A stretch of 45,388 nt of DNA from Rhizobiaceae bacterium (GCA_023953775.1 JAMLJD010000031.1:1-45388), one strand, 5' to 3'; counted from the first letter of the stretch, positions 32,401 to 40,805 are shown. Notes: generated from the letters alone by a model not told the origin. Program-made: numbers and translations.

Positions 32401-34750
32401 TATTGGCGGTGACGACTGGAAGGTCGAGCCGCTTCCCGACCAGATCGGCGTGATCGCATCCGGCAGAATCGATTTCGGCGTCTTCGGCGTCGGCGTCGAA
32501 GGACTGCAGGTGACAACGCGCGGCATACACGTTCCCGAGTTGGCGGTACGTCTCCCCGCGGCCATTCCCATTGGCCCGATCACGATCTTCCCGGTGGAGG
32601 TCAAGGCGCGGGTGCAGCGTCCCTATTCGGTGACGCTGATCGGCGATGTCGGCCTGTTCGGCGCCTCCTCGGTGGCGATGCTGCGCGGTAGCATGGGCTT
32701 CGACGACATCCCGCCGAAGCAATTGAGCGCCGGAGGGACGATCATCGTCCTGAGTTCGCTTGAGCTGTTCAGGACCGAATCGTCCCTGCGCTTCAGCCCG
32801 TTCCTCATCAAGGGGACGTCCGAAACGGTCGGCCTCATGAAGGCGGTCATGCCATTCCGCCAGACGATGCGCATCGATGCCAAGGAGGCCGTACTGACCG
32901 CCAAGGCAACGATCCTCGGCATCCACGTCGACGGCAGCGGGCGCCTGACCTTTAGCAACAATCCAAGCCTTACGCTGGCGGGCAAGATCGACGCAGGCAG
33001 CCTCGCCGAGTTTTCGGCCGGAGTCCGGACGGACCTGTTTCTGACCGATCCGACCGCGACGGTCGACGGGCGCGTCGGCTTCCTCCTCGGAGACATCGAG
33101 TTCGGCGCCGAGGCGAACCTGCGCCGCGCACGCCTGAGCGCGAAGGTCATCGGCATACGCGCATCGGTGACCGTGCCGTCGCTGACCCATATCGACACCG
33201 GGATGATCGAGGCGCTGTTTGCGTTCCTGCTGAAGCCGAGCATCGATCTGACGAACCTGCGCGAGCTCAACGTGCAGATAAGCCCGCGCATTGCCGGCGG
33301 AAGCGGTGGTTCTGGTGAAGGTGAAGGTGAAGGTGAAGGAGCGGGCGAAGGCGGCGGGCTCGGTGAAGGCGGCGATCCAAATCCCGCCAAGCCCAGTGTC
33401 GAAGGCGGACAGGCGGTCACCAATCCGCCCGGGGCCATACCCTCCGGCACGGTGCCTTCTGAATGGCAGAGCGGCTGGGTCAGTGGCGACGGCGATTCCG
33501 AAACGTTCTGCTGGGCGCGATGGAAGGGTCCCGACCGGAACGACCCCAGCCAGTTTCAGTGGCTGGACGACCTGAAGACGCCGAGGCGGATCGCCGAACT
33601 GCGGAGCCAGTTTCCACCGGTTCGTTCCGTGCATCTGGGCTGGTTCGCGCTCGACGCACAAATCGTGGCAGACGGGAAGATCGCGCGCTACAAAAACTGC
33701 TCGACGGAAATATCGACGCTCGAAGGAACGTCGGTCACGCTCTATCTGCCTGGCGACACTCCGCTGATCTGGGCCAGCGGCGCCAGGACGTTCTCCGAGG
33801 CGCCATGGGTAGGCGCGGTGCTCGACAAGGTCGATGGACCGGACCGCGCCGCGGACGCAGCCATATCCCGGACTGCGGCGGACATCATCGCCTTCATGTA
33901 CCGGCACAAAGTCGAAAACGCCGACACCATCCAACAGATCACGCTGGCGGAGGGGCGACAGTTCTGGATCGTCGCCTTGCCCGAAGACGAAATCCTGGTC
34001 CGCGATCCCGAAGGTGGCGCCCAGATCCACGAACGGTCAAGCGGGGTCGGTCAGTGGCTTGCGGAGATTTCCGGTGGGGACGCCGGCAGCCTCGCCGAAC
34101 GGCTCCTTCCGGCCCTGTTCCTCGGTCGCGGCGAACCGATCGAAGTGTATGCGCGCAAGACGGGAGACGCGACCGATTCGCTGCTGCTCGGCCATGTGAG
34201 CAACGGCACCCGACTTGCAATGCTGCTGCGGCACATCAACGTAGGTCCCGGGCTAGACAAGAGCCCCTTTGTCATACCGCTGTCGCGCGGTGAAAAGCCC
34301 GGATGCAGCGCGGGCCTGAAAACCAGCGGCATAGAAACGTGGCGCGGAAATGAGAGCGACGACAATGCGAGCTACGCAAACATCCTGACCGCGCTGATCG
34401 AGACGTCTCCAGCCTGCGATTACTGGAACGAATTGCAGGTCGTCGGACCGGATAGCGGCGAACCCGAACGACTGATCCTCGTCCACGGCGACCGAGGCGA
34501 TTGGAACATCGCCTTCGCCGACAGCCAGCAGAAACCAGTCTGCCTGAGGACCGGCCTCAATTCCGAACGGCTGGAGACCGCACTCGATCAATGGCGGGTC
34601 GCCGGCGCCATCACCGACGACGAGTTCACTACCCTGCTTGCCAGCGGCTATGCGTTTGCACGGCTAGCGCTTTCGACACCCGAGCCCGACTGGCGCGGCA
34701 CCGGGTTTCCGTTCAACCCGTTGATACTTGCCAGTTGCGAGGGGGGATGA
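29477..34750 (+). CDS. Giant membrane-anchored periplasmic protein (1757 aa) of unknown family
   Basis: An N-terminal hydrophobic anchor (about residues 12-28, LFLLLPMVVAMSWMLLH) is followed by a very long exported part. Residues about 35-420 are Ala-rich and helical. About 420-930 alternates amphipathic strands and helices. About 930-1270 is strand-rich (LTLSGTATVDLKSGSFEVKV, GVEGLQVTTRGIHVPELAVR), loosely like AsmA/TamB-type proteins. A Gly-Glu linker near 1274-1300 leads to a separate C-terminal domain of about 450 residues with several Cys. GGAGGGGAGG precedes the start. Its stop overlaps the ExbB-like gene by four bases. No catalytic motif is recognised. It is plausibly the periplasmic partner driven by the channel (inference). 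Confidence 0.85.
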   Translation: MMSSGVASAPRRLFLLLPMVVAMSWMLLHDSRGEMLDIAQIDNQHVRRLANALLQFDGEASGPVQNAGGVEDAHQALVAAVRMGAFADELLRKLRGGKPLGPHEPHGWGAIPRQLCEAAKLPTGRCVSLACLRAQGDDVTTLARECGITPQTLAVSGEPAQPADATAWRAWLMEIPREELPQDIADALSNGNLPVNQTVVAAKGVLHAIWPALVRRAADFPSLAAAELPAFVTGVVADEARRSARAAQIVAVAALAAELPASAKAFLERQAPGSEAAFSKLSASAGALKPLFDDPQNLIRLSDDSDAPAMAGAEAIEKLRAAIVDIVPELPEIAAERVVEYVADQVCPQVAEGPLHPIATRPIAIRGDASKAAFEFALRETGRSPDGEISAELVAAISAELKEMFDGDGNPVARQCIGELRQVFPLGIVIRRLRERDGKLFLAADDDELIQRAEAALFRSGIVGLANRLALPITWPAAVEVEAIVLEFKPDFRDVALKATLSVPLLDHRHQAVVPLVVGGRVQDEPDVVRMLGLDGLVASLNREIADRAAGRRIAVGPFSAEIEKLELATTTASDNPIQTRTAADKRWLSARARLTDGPIVIDNAWLTVVERGGQVRFVPAIDLTPLFRAALDDAITILAEQGESLGRAMLVHLDNAGEAARPFVGAVSRALMIQRVDLDDSGQVNVTLALDIGMIAGQASLVVEHSGPLDFDRDDLGLPPLYKALAEKAVQNGTVWINEAVKRIDAAIGDLVDAEVQNALNALTENAAAVGIKLTFDRRDRAFYDLEAQYAGVTTRVENVRLTAVPPDLDFRDAEISSDAEEKLTAALIARFNELIPLDWVQCGSSRISKGATGIVIELGIKSDLAGCLPLPAVVFDGRRLSFDKARTEAAILAVLQKRLATFLPEDIAGFVGEARFADGFRKLAVPFEAEIPGLGGLTLSGTATVDLKSGSFEVKVDDKDALFNNAFRFVAGNIGGDDWKVEPLPDQIGVIASGRIDFGVFGVGVEGLQVTTRGIHVPELAVRLPAAIPIGPITIFPVEVKARVQRPYSVTLIGDVGLFGASSVAMLRGSMGFDDIPPKQLSAGGTIIVLSSLELFRTESSLRFSPFLIKGTSETVGLMKAVMPFRQTMRIDAKEAVLTAKATILGIHVDGSGRLTFSNNPSLTLAGKIDAGSLAEFSAGVRTDLFLTDPTATVDGRVGFLLGDIEFGAEANLRRARLSAKVIGIRASVTVPSLTHIDTGMIEALFAFLLKPSIDLTNLRELNVQISPRIAGGSGGSGEGEGEGEGAGEGGGLGEGGDPNPAKPSVEGGQAVTNPPGAIPSGTVPSEWQSGWVSGDGDSETFCWARWKGPDRNDPSQFQWLDDLKTPRRIAELRSQFPPVRSVHLGWFALDAQIVADGKIARYKNCSTEISTLEGTSVTLYLPGDTPLIWASGARTFSEAPWVGAVLDKVDGPDRAADAAISRTAADIIAFMYRHKVENADTIQQITLAEGRQFWIVALPEDEILVRDPEGGAQIHERSSGVGQWLAEISGGDAGSLAERLLPALFLGRGEPIEVYARKTGDATDSLLLGHVSNGTRLAMLLRHINVGPGLDKSPFVIPLSRGEKPGCSAGLKTSGIETWRGNESDDNASYANILTALIETSPACDYWNELQVVGPDSGEPERLILVHGDRGDWNIAFADSQQKPVCLRTGLNSERLETALDQWRVAGAITDDEFTTLLASGYAFARLALSTPEPDWRGTGFPFNPLILASCEGG
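33314..33337 (+). repeat. GGTGAA hexamer repeat, four copies, in the giant gene
   Basis: Four perfect tandem copies of GGTGAA encode the Gly-Glu linker between the two main parts of the giant protein. A change in copy number would keep the frame and only alter linker length. Confidence 0.85.
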
Positions 34751-36645
34751 TGACCACGACGTCCAACGATGGCACAACGACCGCGCCCAGTGTAGGCGAT
34801 CGAGCCCTGAGGCTGCACGAGAATCCGTTCTTCCCTCGCGTCTGGACGCTGGTTATCGGAATCGTCGTTGCCCTGTGCGTAGCGTTGGCCATCTATGTGA
34901 CGCTGGTTCAAACCTCGACCAGCCGGCTGGCCTCTGCCGTATCGAAAAGCGACACGCTACACGACCTGTTGCTGGACTCGCCCTTTTATGGCGGGCCGAA
35001 CGAGACCGAAACGCCGGGTCCCGTCGCCGAAGTCGGGGCGATCGGCCCGGACGAGGCCAACGAACTGGCGATAGCGACATGGATACGCCTTCTGAAGCTC
35101 GTTCCCGCCGACACCGATATCAGCGCAATCCTCGAGGACGACAGATTGCGATTGCTTCGCGACGCGCTGCGCGACGGAAACAGCTGTCCGAAGACCGAAC
35201 CCGACGGCAGCGTATCGAATGCCCGTCTGCCCGTCGCGGCGCCAACGGTCGACCGCCTCGTCGATATCGCACGCTATCTCGCGGACACCGACTGCGCGAA
35301 CCGCAGTGCCGGCGACGGCCGCGAAGCGCTGGTGTCCGGGCTTGTGCGCAGGATCGCCGGCCTGAAGCCATTGTCGGAACGACGGACCGCCTCGTGTGCC
35401 GACCTGACGAATGTCATCGCAATCGAGCGTCCCGATGGCAACGGCGGATCAAGGTCCGTCGCTGCCGGATGCGCGAGCTACCGCGAACCCGTCCCTGCGG
35501 AAAGCGGGCGTGAGATCATGACATGGCTCTTCACGGAGAGCGAGGTCTACCGTAACGCGCGCAATGCAGCGGAAAGGCTCGACACAGCCCGAAACGATTT
35601 GGATGGCGCGTCGGCAAAAGCCGCAGCAGGAAAAGAGCGAGTTGACGAAGCCCAGGCCGCTCACGACCAAGCCGCAAATGCCCAGCAGGTCGATGCCGCC
35701 GCCGTGGAGGCTGCCCGCGTCGTGCTCGAGGATGCAAAGCGCGCGCTCGAAGCCTTGGAGGCAGACGTCGCAGCGAAGACGTCAATGATCAATGAGTTGC
35801 AAACCGGGCCGCTTCCCCTTTTCGCCTCCATATACAACACCCGCGAGGACGACGCCGCAGAAGGATTCGAAGACGGGCCGCTGCGTGCCGTGGAGGAGTT
35901 CGCGATCGCCCTGATCGCTTCCGTCGATGCGGATCCCGCTGTCTCGAGGAGCCGGCTCTGGCTCTCGGTCTGGCGCGGATACGAGCAGTTCTTCATCATT
36001 GCGCTGGCTGCTATCACACTGTCGCTTCTATTGTGGCGGACATTCTCGTTTCGCGAGCGCAGCCGCGACATCGATCAGGCGGTCGCGCGCATCGAGGCAC
36101 TCGCACTCCCGGATGCCGACCTCGACGCACAATCGGGAAAGCAGCATCTTTCCGCTGCCGCGGATCGTGCAAAGGCGCTGAAAGCCGAAGATCTCCATCA
36201 GCCCGCCGCCCCGAACGGACCGCCGACCGACATCAGAACCGAACTCGTGGATGCGGCGCTCGCCGACCTTTCACAACTCAGCCGCTATGGCTTCAGCGAC
36301 GAGCATCTCGAGCACAGGGCTCTCGACCTGAGGGAAAAGCTCGCCTCCTCGCGCGTCGGCATCGACTGGTGCATCGCTGCACTGCCTGCGATCGGCTTCA
36401 TCGGTACGGTCCGCGGCATCCTCAACGCCCTGAGCGGCGTCGGGGGGCTGACCCAGGGCGATGCTGCGGCACGGCTCCAGACGCTGCTGCAAGTCTCAGG
36501 ATCTCTTGGCCTTGCCTTCGCCACCACGCTTCTGGCGCTGATAGCCATGCTGATACTGTCTTATATCGACGTGAGGCAGACCAGATATGAACGCAGCCTG
36601 ATCGATCTGTTCCGGGATTATCTCGGACGCAAGATCCTGTCATGA
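34747..36645 (+). CDS. MotA/TolQ/ExbB-family proton channel protein with added periplasmic domain
   Basis: A 632-residue protein. TM1 is about 32-54. A periplasmic domain spans about 55-410 and carries Cys147, Cys183, Cys217 and Cys242 (possible disulfides) and a coiled coil at about 265-350. TM2 is 412-432. A cytoplasmic part follows, then TM3 537-560 (ALPAIGFIGTVRGILNALSG) and TM4 584-606 (SLGLAFATTLLALIAMLILS). TM3 and TM4 hold the family signature, comparable to FIGLFGTVWGI and the Thr-bearing helix of TolQ/ExbB, which line the proton path. Normal ExbB has three TM segments and no large outer domain. It overlaps the giant gene and the next gene by four bases each. The family call is firm; the role is unknown. 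Confidence 0.88.
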   Translation: MMTTTSNDGTTTAPSVGDRALRLHENPFFPRVWTLVIGIVVALCVALAIYVTLVQTSTSRLASAVSKSDTLHDLLLDSPFYGGPNETETPGPVAEVGAIGPDEANELAIATWIRLLKLVPADTDISAILEDDRLRLLRDALRDGNSCPKTEPDGSVSNARLPVAAPTVDRLVDIARYLADTDCANRSAGDGREALVSGLVRRIAGLKPLSERRTASCADLTNVIAIERPDGNGGSRSVAAGCASYREPVPAESGREIMTWLFTESEVYRNARNAAERLDTARNDLDGASAKAAAGKERVDEAQAAHDQAANAQQVDAAAVEAARVVLEDAKRALEALEADVAAKTSMINELQTGPLPLFASIYNTREDDAAEGFEDGPLRAVEEFAIALIASVDADPAVSRSRLWLSVWRGYEQFFIIALAAITLSLLLWRTFSFRERSRDIDQAVARIEALALPDADLDAQSGKQHLSAAADRAKALKAEDLHQPAAPNGPPTDIRTELVDAALADLSQLSRYGFSDEHLEHRALDLREKLASSRVGIDWCIAALPAIGFIGTVRGILNALSGVGGLTQGDAAARLQTLLQVSGSLGLAFATTLLALIAMLILSYIDVRQTRYERSLIDLFRDYLGRKILS

Positions 36646-37574
36646 CCGAAGCGGAACGGAAGGCCGCGCGGCGCGACGCATTCACGCTGAGCATGGTCGA
36701 CCTGTTCGGCTGTGGCTTCATCGCCGCCACCTTCCTGTTCGTTTTCAACATGCTCCAACCGCTGATCGACGCGGAGGAGCGGACCGGCTCGCTTGCAGCG
36801 GCCACTGCCGGACAGGCAGGTGACGGCCGGTCCGGCCCGGTATTCCTGTCCATTGCGTCCACTCAGCCGCTGAAACTTGCCGACACCGAGGTCCAGCCAG
36901 TCCAGGACGGGCACTGGTATCGCTACGAATTCATCCTGCCGGACAGCAGCGCGCTGCGTTGGCCGCACAGGGTCGGTCTTGGCCTTGCCGACCCCGATGT
37001 GCCGGCTACGGTGAATGCAACACTCACGGTGGGACAGCAGATCGCCGGCGTTTCGCTCGCTGGCTGGGCTGACGATGATCCTATGGAGTTGCAGTTCGCG
37101 CTCGGCACGACGCTCAGCGCGGACATAGACAGGCCGTTCGAACACACGGCCGAGATCGAACTCAGCGCCAACCGCCGCGACAAGAACGCCTATTCCGGCC
37201 GGTTCAATTTCTTTTCCACCAAGCCGGTCAATGCGGCAGTCAAATGGAGCGGATCCGTGTCTGCGGTGACGATCGCTCGGGACGAGGAGGAGCGACTGCG
37301 TTTTGTTACGGGAAATCCCGACGCGGACTGCACGGTCGTCATAGGCAATGGTCCCGACAACGACTTCGCCTATTGCGGCAAAGTCGCCGACCGCCTGCCG
37401 GATCCGTCCGACGAGATGTCGAGAATGAGTGCCGCGATGTATCCGCCCGGCACATGCTGGACACTTGTCGACGATCCGACATGCCCGCCGACGCCCGGCA
37501 ATGCCTGCGCACAGATCGGCAACGGCCGCTGCGGTCCGCTCGCGACTCTCGGCGAGATCGGAGGCTCGTCATGA
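36642..37574 (+). CDS. ExbD/TolR-like single-pass protein, first paralogue
   Basis: A 310-residue protein with a short cytoplasmic N-terminus, one TM segment (about 16-40, containing SMVDLFGCGFIAATFLFVFN) and a large periplasmic domain. Asp20 at the inner end of the TM segment is placed like the proton-carrying Asp of ExbD, TolR and MotB. The outer domain is beta-rich and ends with at least six Cys (CTVVIGNGPDNDFAYC and later), suggesting disulfides. It has no OmpA-type peptidoglycan-binding domain and is not a simple ExbD in its outer part. It overlaps both neighbours by four bases. Function is by analogy of the TM segment and gene order. Confidence 0.78.
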   Translation: MTEAERKAARRDAFTLSMVDLFGCGFIAATFLFVFNMLQPLIDAEERTGSLAAATAGQAGDGRSGPVFLSIASTQPLKLADTEVQPVQDGHWYRYEFILPDSSALRWPHRVGLGLADPDVPATVNATLTVGQQIAGVSLAGWADDDPMELQFALGTTLSADIDRPFEHTAEIELSANRRDKNAYSGRFNFFSTKPVNAAVKWSGSVSAVTIARDEEERLRFVTGNPDADCTVVIGNGPDNDFAYCGKVADRLPDPSDEMSRMSAAMYPPGTCWTLVDDPTCPPTPGNACAQIGNGRCGPLATLGEIGGSS

Positions 37575-38281
37575 CGGATGCTCAATCCGACGCTCCGGCA
37601 GCACCGGTGCCGCATGACCGCCAGCGCGCGATGGCGCGGTTCAAGGGCCGGCGCCGGGCGCCGGCCACGACCAGACCCAAAACGGCCGCGGCGGTCATGT
37701 CCATGGTCGATCTGCTCTCCTGCGCGTTCGGCGGCGCGCTGTTCCTGTTCATGCTGACGGCCGCGCCACCCGAAATGGCAACAGCGGCGCCGGAATCCCA
37801 GACTGCGCAGGGCTTCGTGAAGATCGTCGTCAAGAGCAGTTCCGCGCGGCCGGTATTCGCTTTCAAATACGGCGAGTCCGCTTTGCTCAGATTCCGTGTC
37901 GACGACGACCTGCTAAAGGGAAAGTCCGGCCGGCGGCAGGTGCTCCGCGCGGCGTCCAACCTCGAAGGCGGCAAGGTCTGGGTCTACGGACCCACGCCCT
38001 GGGATGTCGACCCGGACGAGGACCTGCGACCACTGTTGCTGATCTTCGACAGGCCTGAGGGAATTTGGTGCCTGTATGTCGGCCTCCTTGACGACGACGA
38101 TGACGGCCGGCTCGATAGCAATGCCGCGATCGATGCGGTCAATGTGGAAGTCACACGGCCAGGAGAAGCAACTGTGCGTCCGGCGCTCATCGAAGACTGG
38201 GGCCGACTGACTGCCGGGCCGGAATTGGCGACGTTCTCCAAATGCATCGAAATCAATTTCGGGACCGGCCGGAAGGACTGA
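37571..38281 (+). CDS. ExbD/TolR-like single-pass protein, second paralogue
   Basis: A 236-residue protein with a longer basic cytoplasmic N-terminus (about 1-43), one TM segment (about 44-64, containing SMVDLLSCAFGGALFLFMLT) and a periplasmic domain. Asp47 matches Asp20 of the first paralogue, and the two TM segments share the pattern SMVDL-x-x-C-x-F-x-x-A-x-FLF. The outer domain differs: it is acidic with an Asp-rich turn (GLLDDDDDGRLDSNAAID) of calcium-loop type, and ends in a Cys-containing segment. It overlaps the previous gene by four bases and is the last gene of the operon; the LysE gene follows on the opposite strand. Confidence 0.78.
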   Translation: MTDAQSDAPAAPVPHDRQRAMARFKGRRRAPATTRPKTAAAVMSMVDLLSCAFGGALFLFMLTAAPPEMATAAPESQTAQGFVKIVVKSSSARPVFAFKYGESALLRFRVDDDLLKGKSGRRQVLRAASNLEGGKVWVYGPTPWDVDPDEDLRPLLLIFDRPEGIWCLYVGLLDDDDDGRLDSNAAIDAVNVEVTRPGEATVRPALIEDWGRLTAGPELATFSKCIEINFGTGRKD

Positions 38282-38345
38282 GTCACAAAAACCATGCCAG
38301 CCGCGAAGGGATGATCGGCCGCCCCTGACGTGGACAAGAACGCGG

Positions 38346-38978
38346 CTACAGTCTCGCTGTCGCAAGTTTCCAGCTGGCGACGCAGAAGAACAGGCCCAAC
38401 CCACACTGTATCCAACGGCGAGCGCGCAGGTAGACGCGGCCGACCGGCGGCGCGGAGAACAGGAGCGCGTAGGCCATGTGGCCGGTGAACGAGATTGCCA
38501 GGCAACCCGCGACAACGGCCAAGCCCACCCAGGCGGGAGCGCCATCACGCATTGCAAGAGACATGATCGCGATCCAGGTCAGCGCTGCCTTCGGGTTCGA
38601 GAGCTGGATAGCAAGGCCGCGCACATAAAGCCGGCTTGTCGCGCGGCTTCCATCGAGTGCCTCCGGCATGCCGGAGCCCGGGGTCGTCGCCGCGTGAAAC
38701 GACTTCCAGGCAAGCCACAGCAGATAGGCCGCGCCGGCAAACTTGATGATGGTGAGAGCCCCGGCGTAAAGGGCAAGCAAGGCAGTCAGACCAAGCAGCG
38801 TCATTGTACCCCACACCAGCGTGCCGCTGACCATGCCGGCCGCAAGCGTCACCCCGGCGCGGCGTCCGTCTTCCATCGCCGTGCCCATGACGGCGAGTAC
38901 GTTCGGACCCGGGCTGAGGATACCGAGTCCATAGGCGCTCCAGGCGAGAAGAAGTCCGGGTAGGTAGATGTCGATCAT
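38346..38978 (-). CDS. LysE/RhtB-family exporter
   Basis: A 210-residue membrane protein with about six hydrophobic segments. LLAWSAYGLGILSPGPNVLA at the N-terminus holds the family's SPGPN motif, followed by AGVTLAAGMVSGTLVWG, a GAAYLLWLAWKSF segment and LAIQLSNPKAALTWIAIMSL with the NPKAAL motif. LysE/RhtB proteins export amino acids such as Lys, Thr or homoserine lactone. The start at 38978 has GGGAGC at good spacing; the substrate is unknown. It faces the channel operon tail to tail and is followed upstream, on the same strand, by the MocR-type regulator gene about 150 bases away. Confidence 0.92.
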   Translation of the reverse strand: MIDIYLPGLLLAWSAYGLGILSPGPNVLAVMGTAMEDGRRAGVTLAAGMVSGTLVWGTMTLLGLTALLALYAGALTIIKFAGAAYLLWLAWKSFHAATTPGSGMPEALDGSRATSRLYVRGLAIQLSNPKAALTWIAIMSLAMRDGAPAWVGLAVVAGCLAISFTGHMAYALLFSAPPVGRVYLRARRWIQCGLGLFFCVASWKLATARL

Positions 38979-39125
38979 GGAACGCTCCCTCACATGGGCC
39001 GATCATCGGCGGCGTCAAAGACCGGGCGCATGGTGGGCGCGTTCTTGGCCCTCTTGAAGAGCCATCTTCTTGCTATTCCATGGAGCCAATATGCAAGGAG
39101 CTGGGGCTTGAGACGCTTCGACCGA

Positions 39126-40568
39126 TCAAACGAGACGCGCGAGCGATCGTATCGCCGGCTCGATGTCGCAGGTCTCGATCGCGCCGAAGCCGAAAACGAG
39201 GCCGCGCTGGACGATATCGGTGATGGCGTAGCGGGCAATGTCCTCGACGCGTATTGCGGCGGCCTCGGCGCTGGCGACCAATGCCTGCTCGTCAAACAAC
39301 CCGGTCGCCGCCATGTGCACGCCGGCATGGGCTGGAAGCGGCACGAGGCGGTCGCCGAAATGTAGCGCGATCGCGCTCGAAAGCACCGAACGGCGTTCGC
39401 TGTAGATCCTGCGCATCTTGCGCACGTGCCGCGCCAGATGGCCTTCGGCGATGAAGTCGGCAAGGGCGAGCTGGGTGATGAGCGGACAGTGCCAATCGTT
39501 GAGCTGCTTCGCCAGGGTCAGGGCATAGCGGGCCCACCGCGGAACGACGACGAAGCCGACGCGCAATTCGGGAAACATGCTCTTGGAGAATGTGCCGACA
39601 TAAAAGACGGTCGCGGAGCGGTCGAGTGTCTGCAGCGCGTCCAGCGGCAGTTGGTCATGCCTGAACTCGCTGTCGTAGTCGTCCTCGACGATCACCGCGC
39701 CATGGCTTGCGGCGAAGTCGAGCAGCTTCGTCCGTCGCGCCGCCGACATCGCCACACCGAGGGGGAACTGGTGCGACGGCGTCACGCAGACGATGCGGGC
39801 GGCCTGCGGCAGGCGATCGACCACGATCCCCTCCCCGTCAACCGGAACCGGGACAATGGTCGCGCCCGCTGCTTCAAGCGACCGCCTGGTCGGCCCGTAG
39901 CCGGGGTCCTCGACCGCGGCTACGGTGCTGCCGGGCGTGACGAGGATACGGGCGATCAGATCGATGGCCTGGCGCGCGCCGCCGGTGACGACGATGTCGT
40001 CGGGAGCACAGGCCACCGCGCGGACGAAGGAGACGTGGTTGGCGATGGCCTCGCGCAATGCGTGTTCACCCGCCGGGTCGCGCTCCTGGACCCGCCGTCG
40101 CGCAACCCGACGCGCGGCACGTGTCGAGAGGCGTTGCCAGATGTCGAACGGGAATCGCATGTCCGGCACGCCGGCGATGAAATCGTAGCGGAAATCCCGG
40201 TCGCTGCAGTATGCCGAGACGGGGCGCCATCCGCGCCAAGGCGGTGCCAGACGCATGTCGGCTTCCGCATCGGCTTGTGGAGCCTTTGGCCGTTCGATCC
40301 GCGGCCGCAGGTCTGTAACGAATGTTCCCGCGCCGCGACGTGCTTCGACGTAGCCCTCGCTCAGCAGCAGATCATAGGCCGCGACGGCTGTATTGCGCGA
40401 AACGCCCAGCGCCTTTGCAAATGCGCGCGTGGGAGGAAGCCGTATCCCCGCCTGCAATCTTCCCTCGACGATAGCCGCACGCAACTGCCGATGGAGCGAG
40501 CGCAACAGATCACGCGAATTCCTGTCGGGAAGGTCGATCGCGATGTTCAGGATTGGCTCTATGGACAT
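39126..40568 (-). CDS. MocR/PdxR-type transcriptional regulator (GntR HTH fused to aminotransferase fold)
   Basis: A 480-residue fusion protein. A GntR winged helix covers about 20-90 (LPPTRAFAKALGVSRNTAVA, then LSEGYVEARRGAGTFV). A linker is followed by a type I aminotransferase domain (about 130-480). In this domain VIVEDDYDSEFRHD carries the PLP-binding Asp-Tyr, and YVGTFSKSMFPELRVGF carries the Lys that forms the internal aldimine. Such regulators sense PLP or amino acid adducts and often control pyridoxal, GABA, taurine or exporter genes. The adjacent LysE-type gene on the same strand is a possible target (inference). Confidence 0.93.
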   Translation of the reverse strand: MSIEPILNIAIDLPDRNSRDLLRSLHRQLRAAIVEGRLQAGIRLPPTRAFAKALGVSRNTAVAAYDLLLSEGYVEARRGAGTFVTDLRPRIERPKAPQADAEADMRLAPPWRGWRPVSAYCSDRDFRYDFIAGVPDMRFPFDIWQRLSTRAARRVARRRVQERDPAGEHALREAIANHVSFVRAVACAPDDIVVTGGARQAIDLIARILVTPGSTVAAVEDPGYGPTRRSLEAAGATIVPVPVDGEGIVVDRLPQAARIVCVTPSHQFPLGVAMSAARRTKLLDFAASHGAVIVEDDYDSEFRHDQLPLDALQTLDRSATVFYVGTFSKSMFPELRVGFVVVPRWARYALTLAKQLNDWHCPLITQLALADFIAEGHLARHVRKMRRIYSERRSVLSSAIALHFGDRLVPLPAHAGVHMAATGLFDEQALVASAEAAAIRVEDIARYAITDIVQRGLVFGFGAIETCDIEPAIRSLARLV

Positions 40569-40805
40569 GGTGCGGCTTGGCCCTTCCTTCGGACCATAGA
40601 TCAGGGCACGATGGCGGACAACGGCTCGCCTGCCGCCTCTGCGTCCGCGCGCAAGGCCGATGCGCATGCCGGTCTGGGTCGAACGCTGTCGACATTGGCT
40701 GCCGGACGTCAGCGCCGAGGCGGTGACGATCATGTCGTTTCCAACTGAGGGCTGGGTGCGGGCCGCTCACAAACGTCAAAGACCAATCGTTCAGGAGGCT
40801 TTGCA

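Noticed and set aside
30389..34030. Long minus-strand frames (485 and 636 codons) under the giant gene
   Set aside because: They are antisense to a continuous 1757-codon frame with a signal anchor, ribosome site and operon context. Their amino acid composition is shadow-like.
34747..38281. Zorya defence system (ZorA/ZorB)
   Set aside because: The channel protein and Asp-bearing TM proteins are similar in principle, but no OmpA-type peptidoglycan-binding domain is visible in either ExbD-like protein and no ZorC, ZorD or ZorE-like gene follows.
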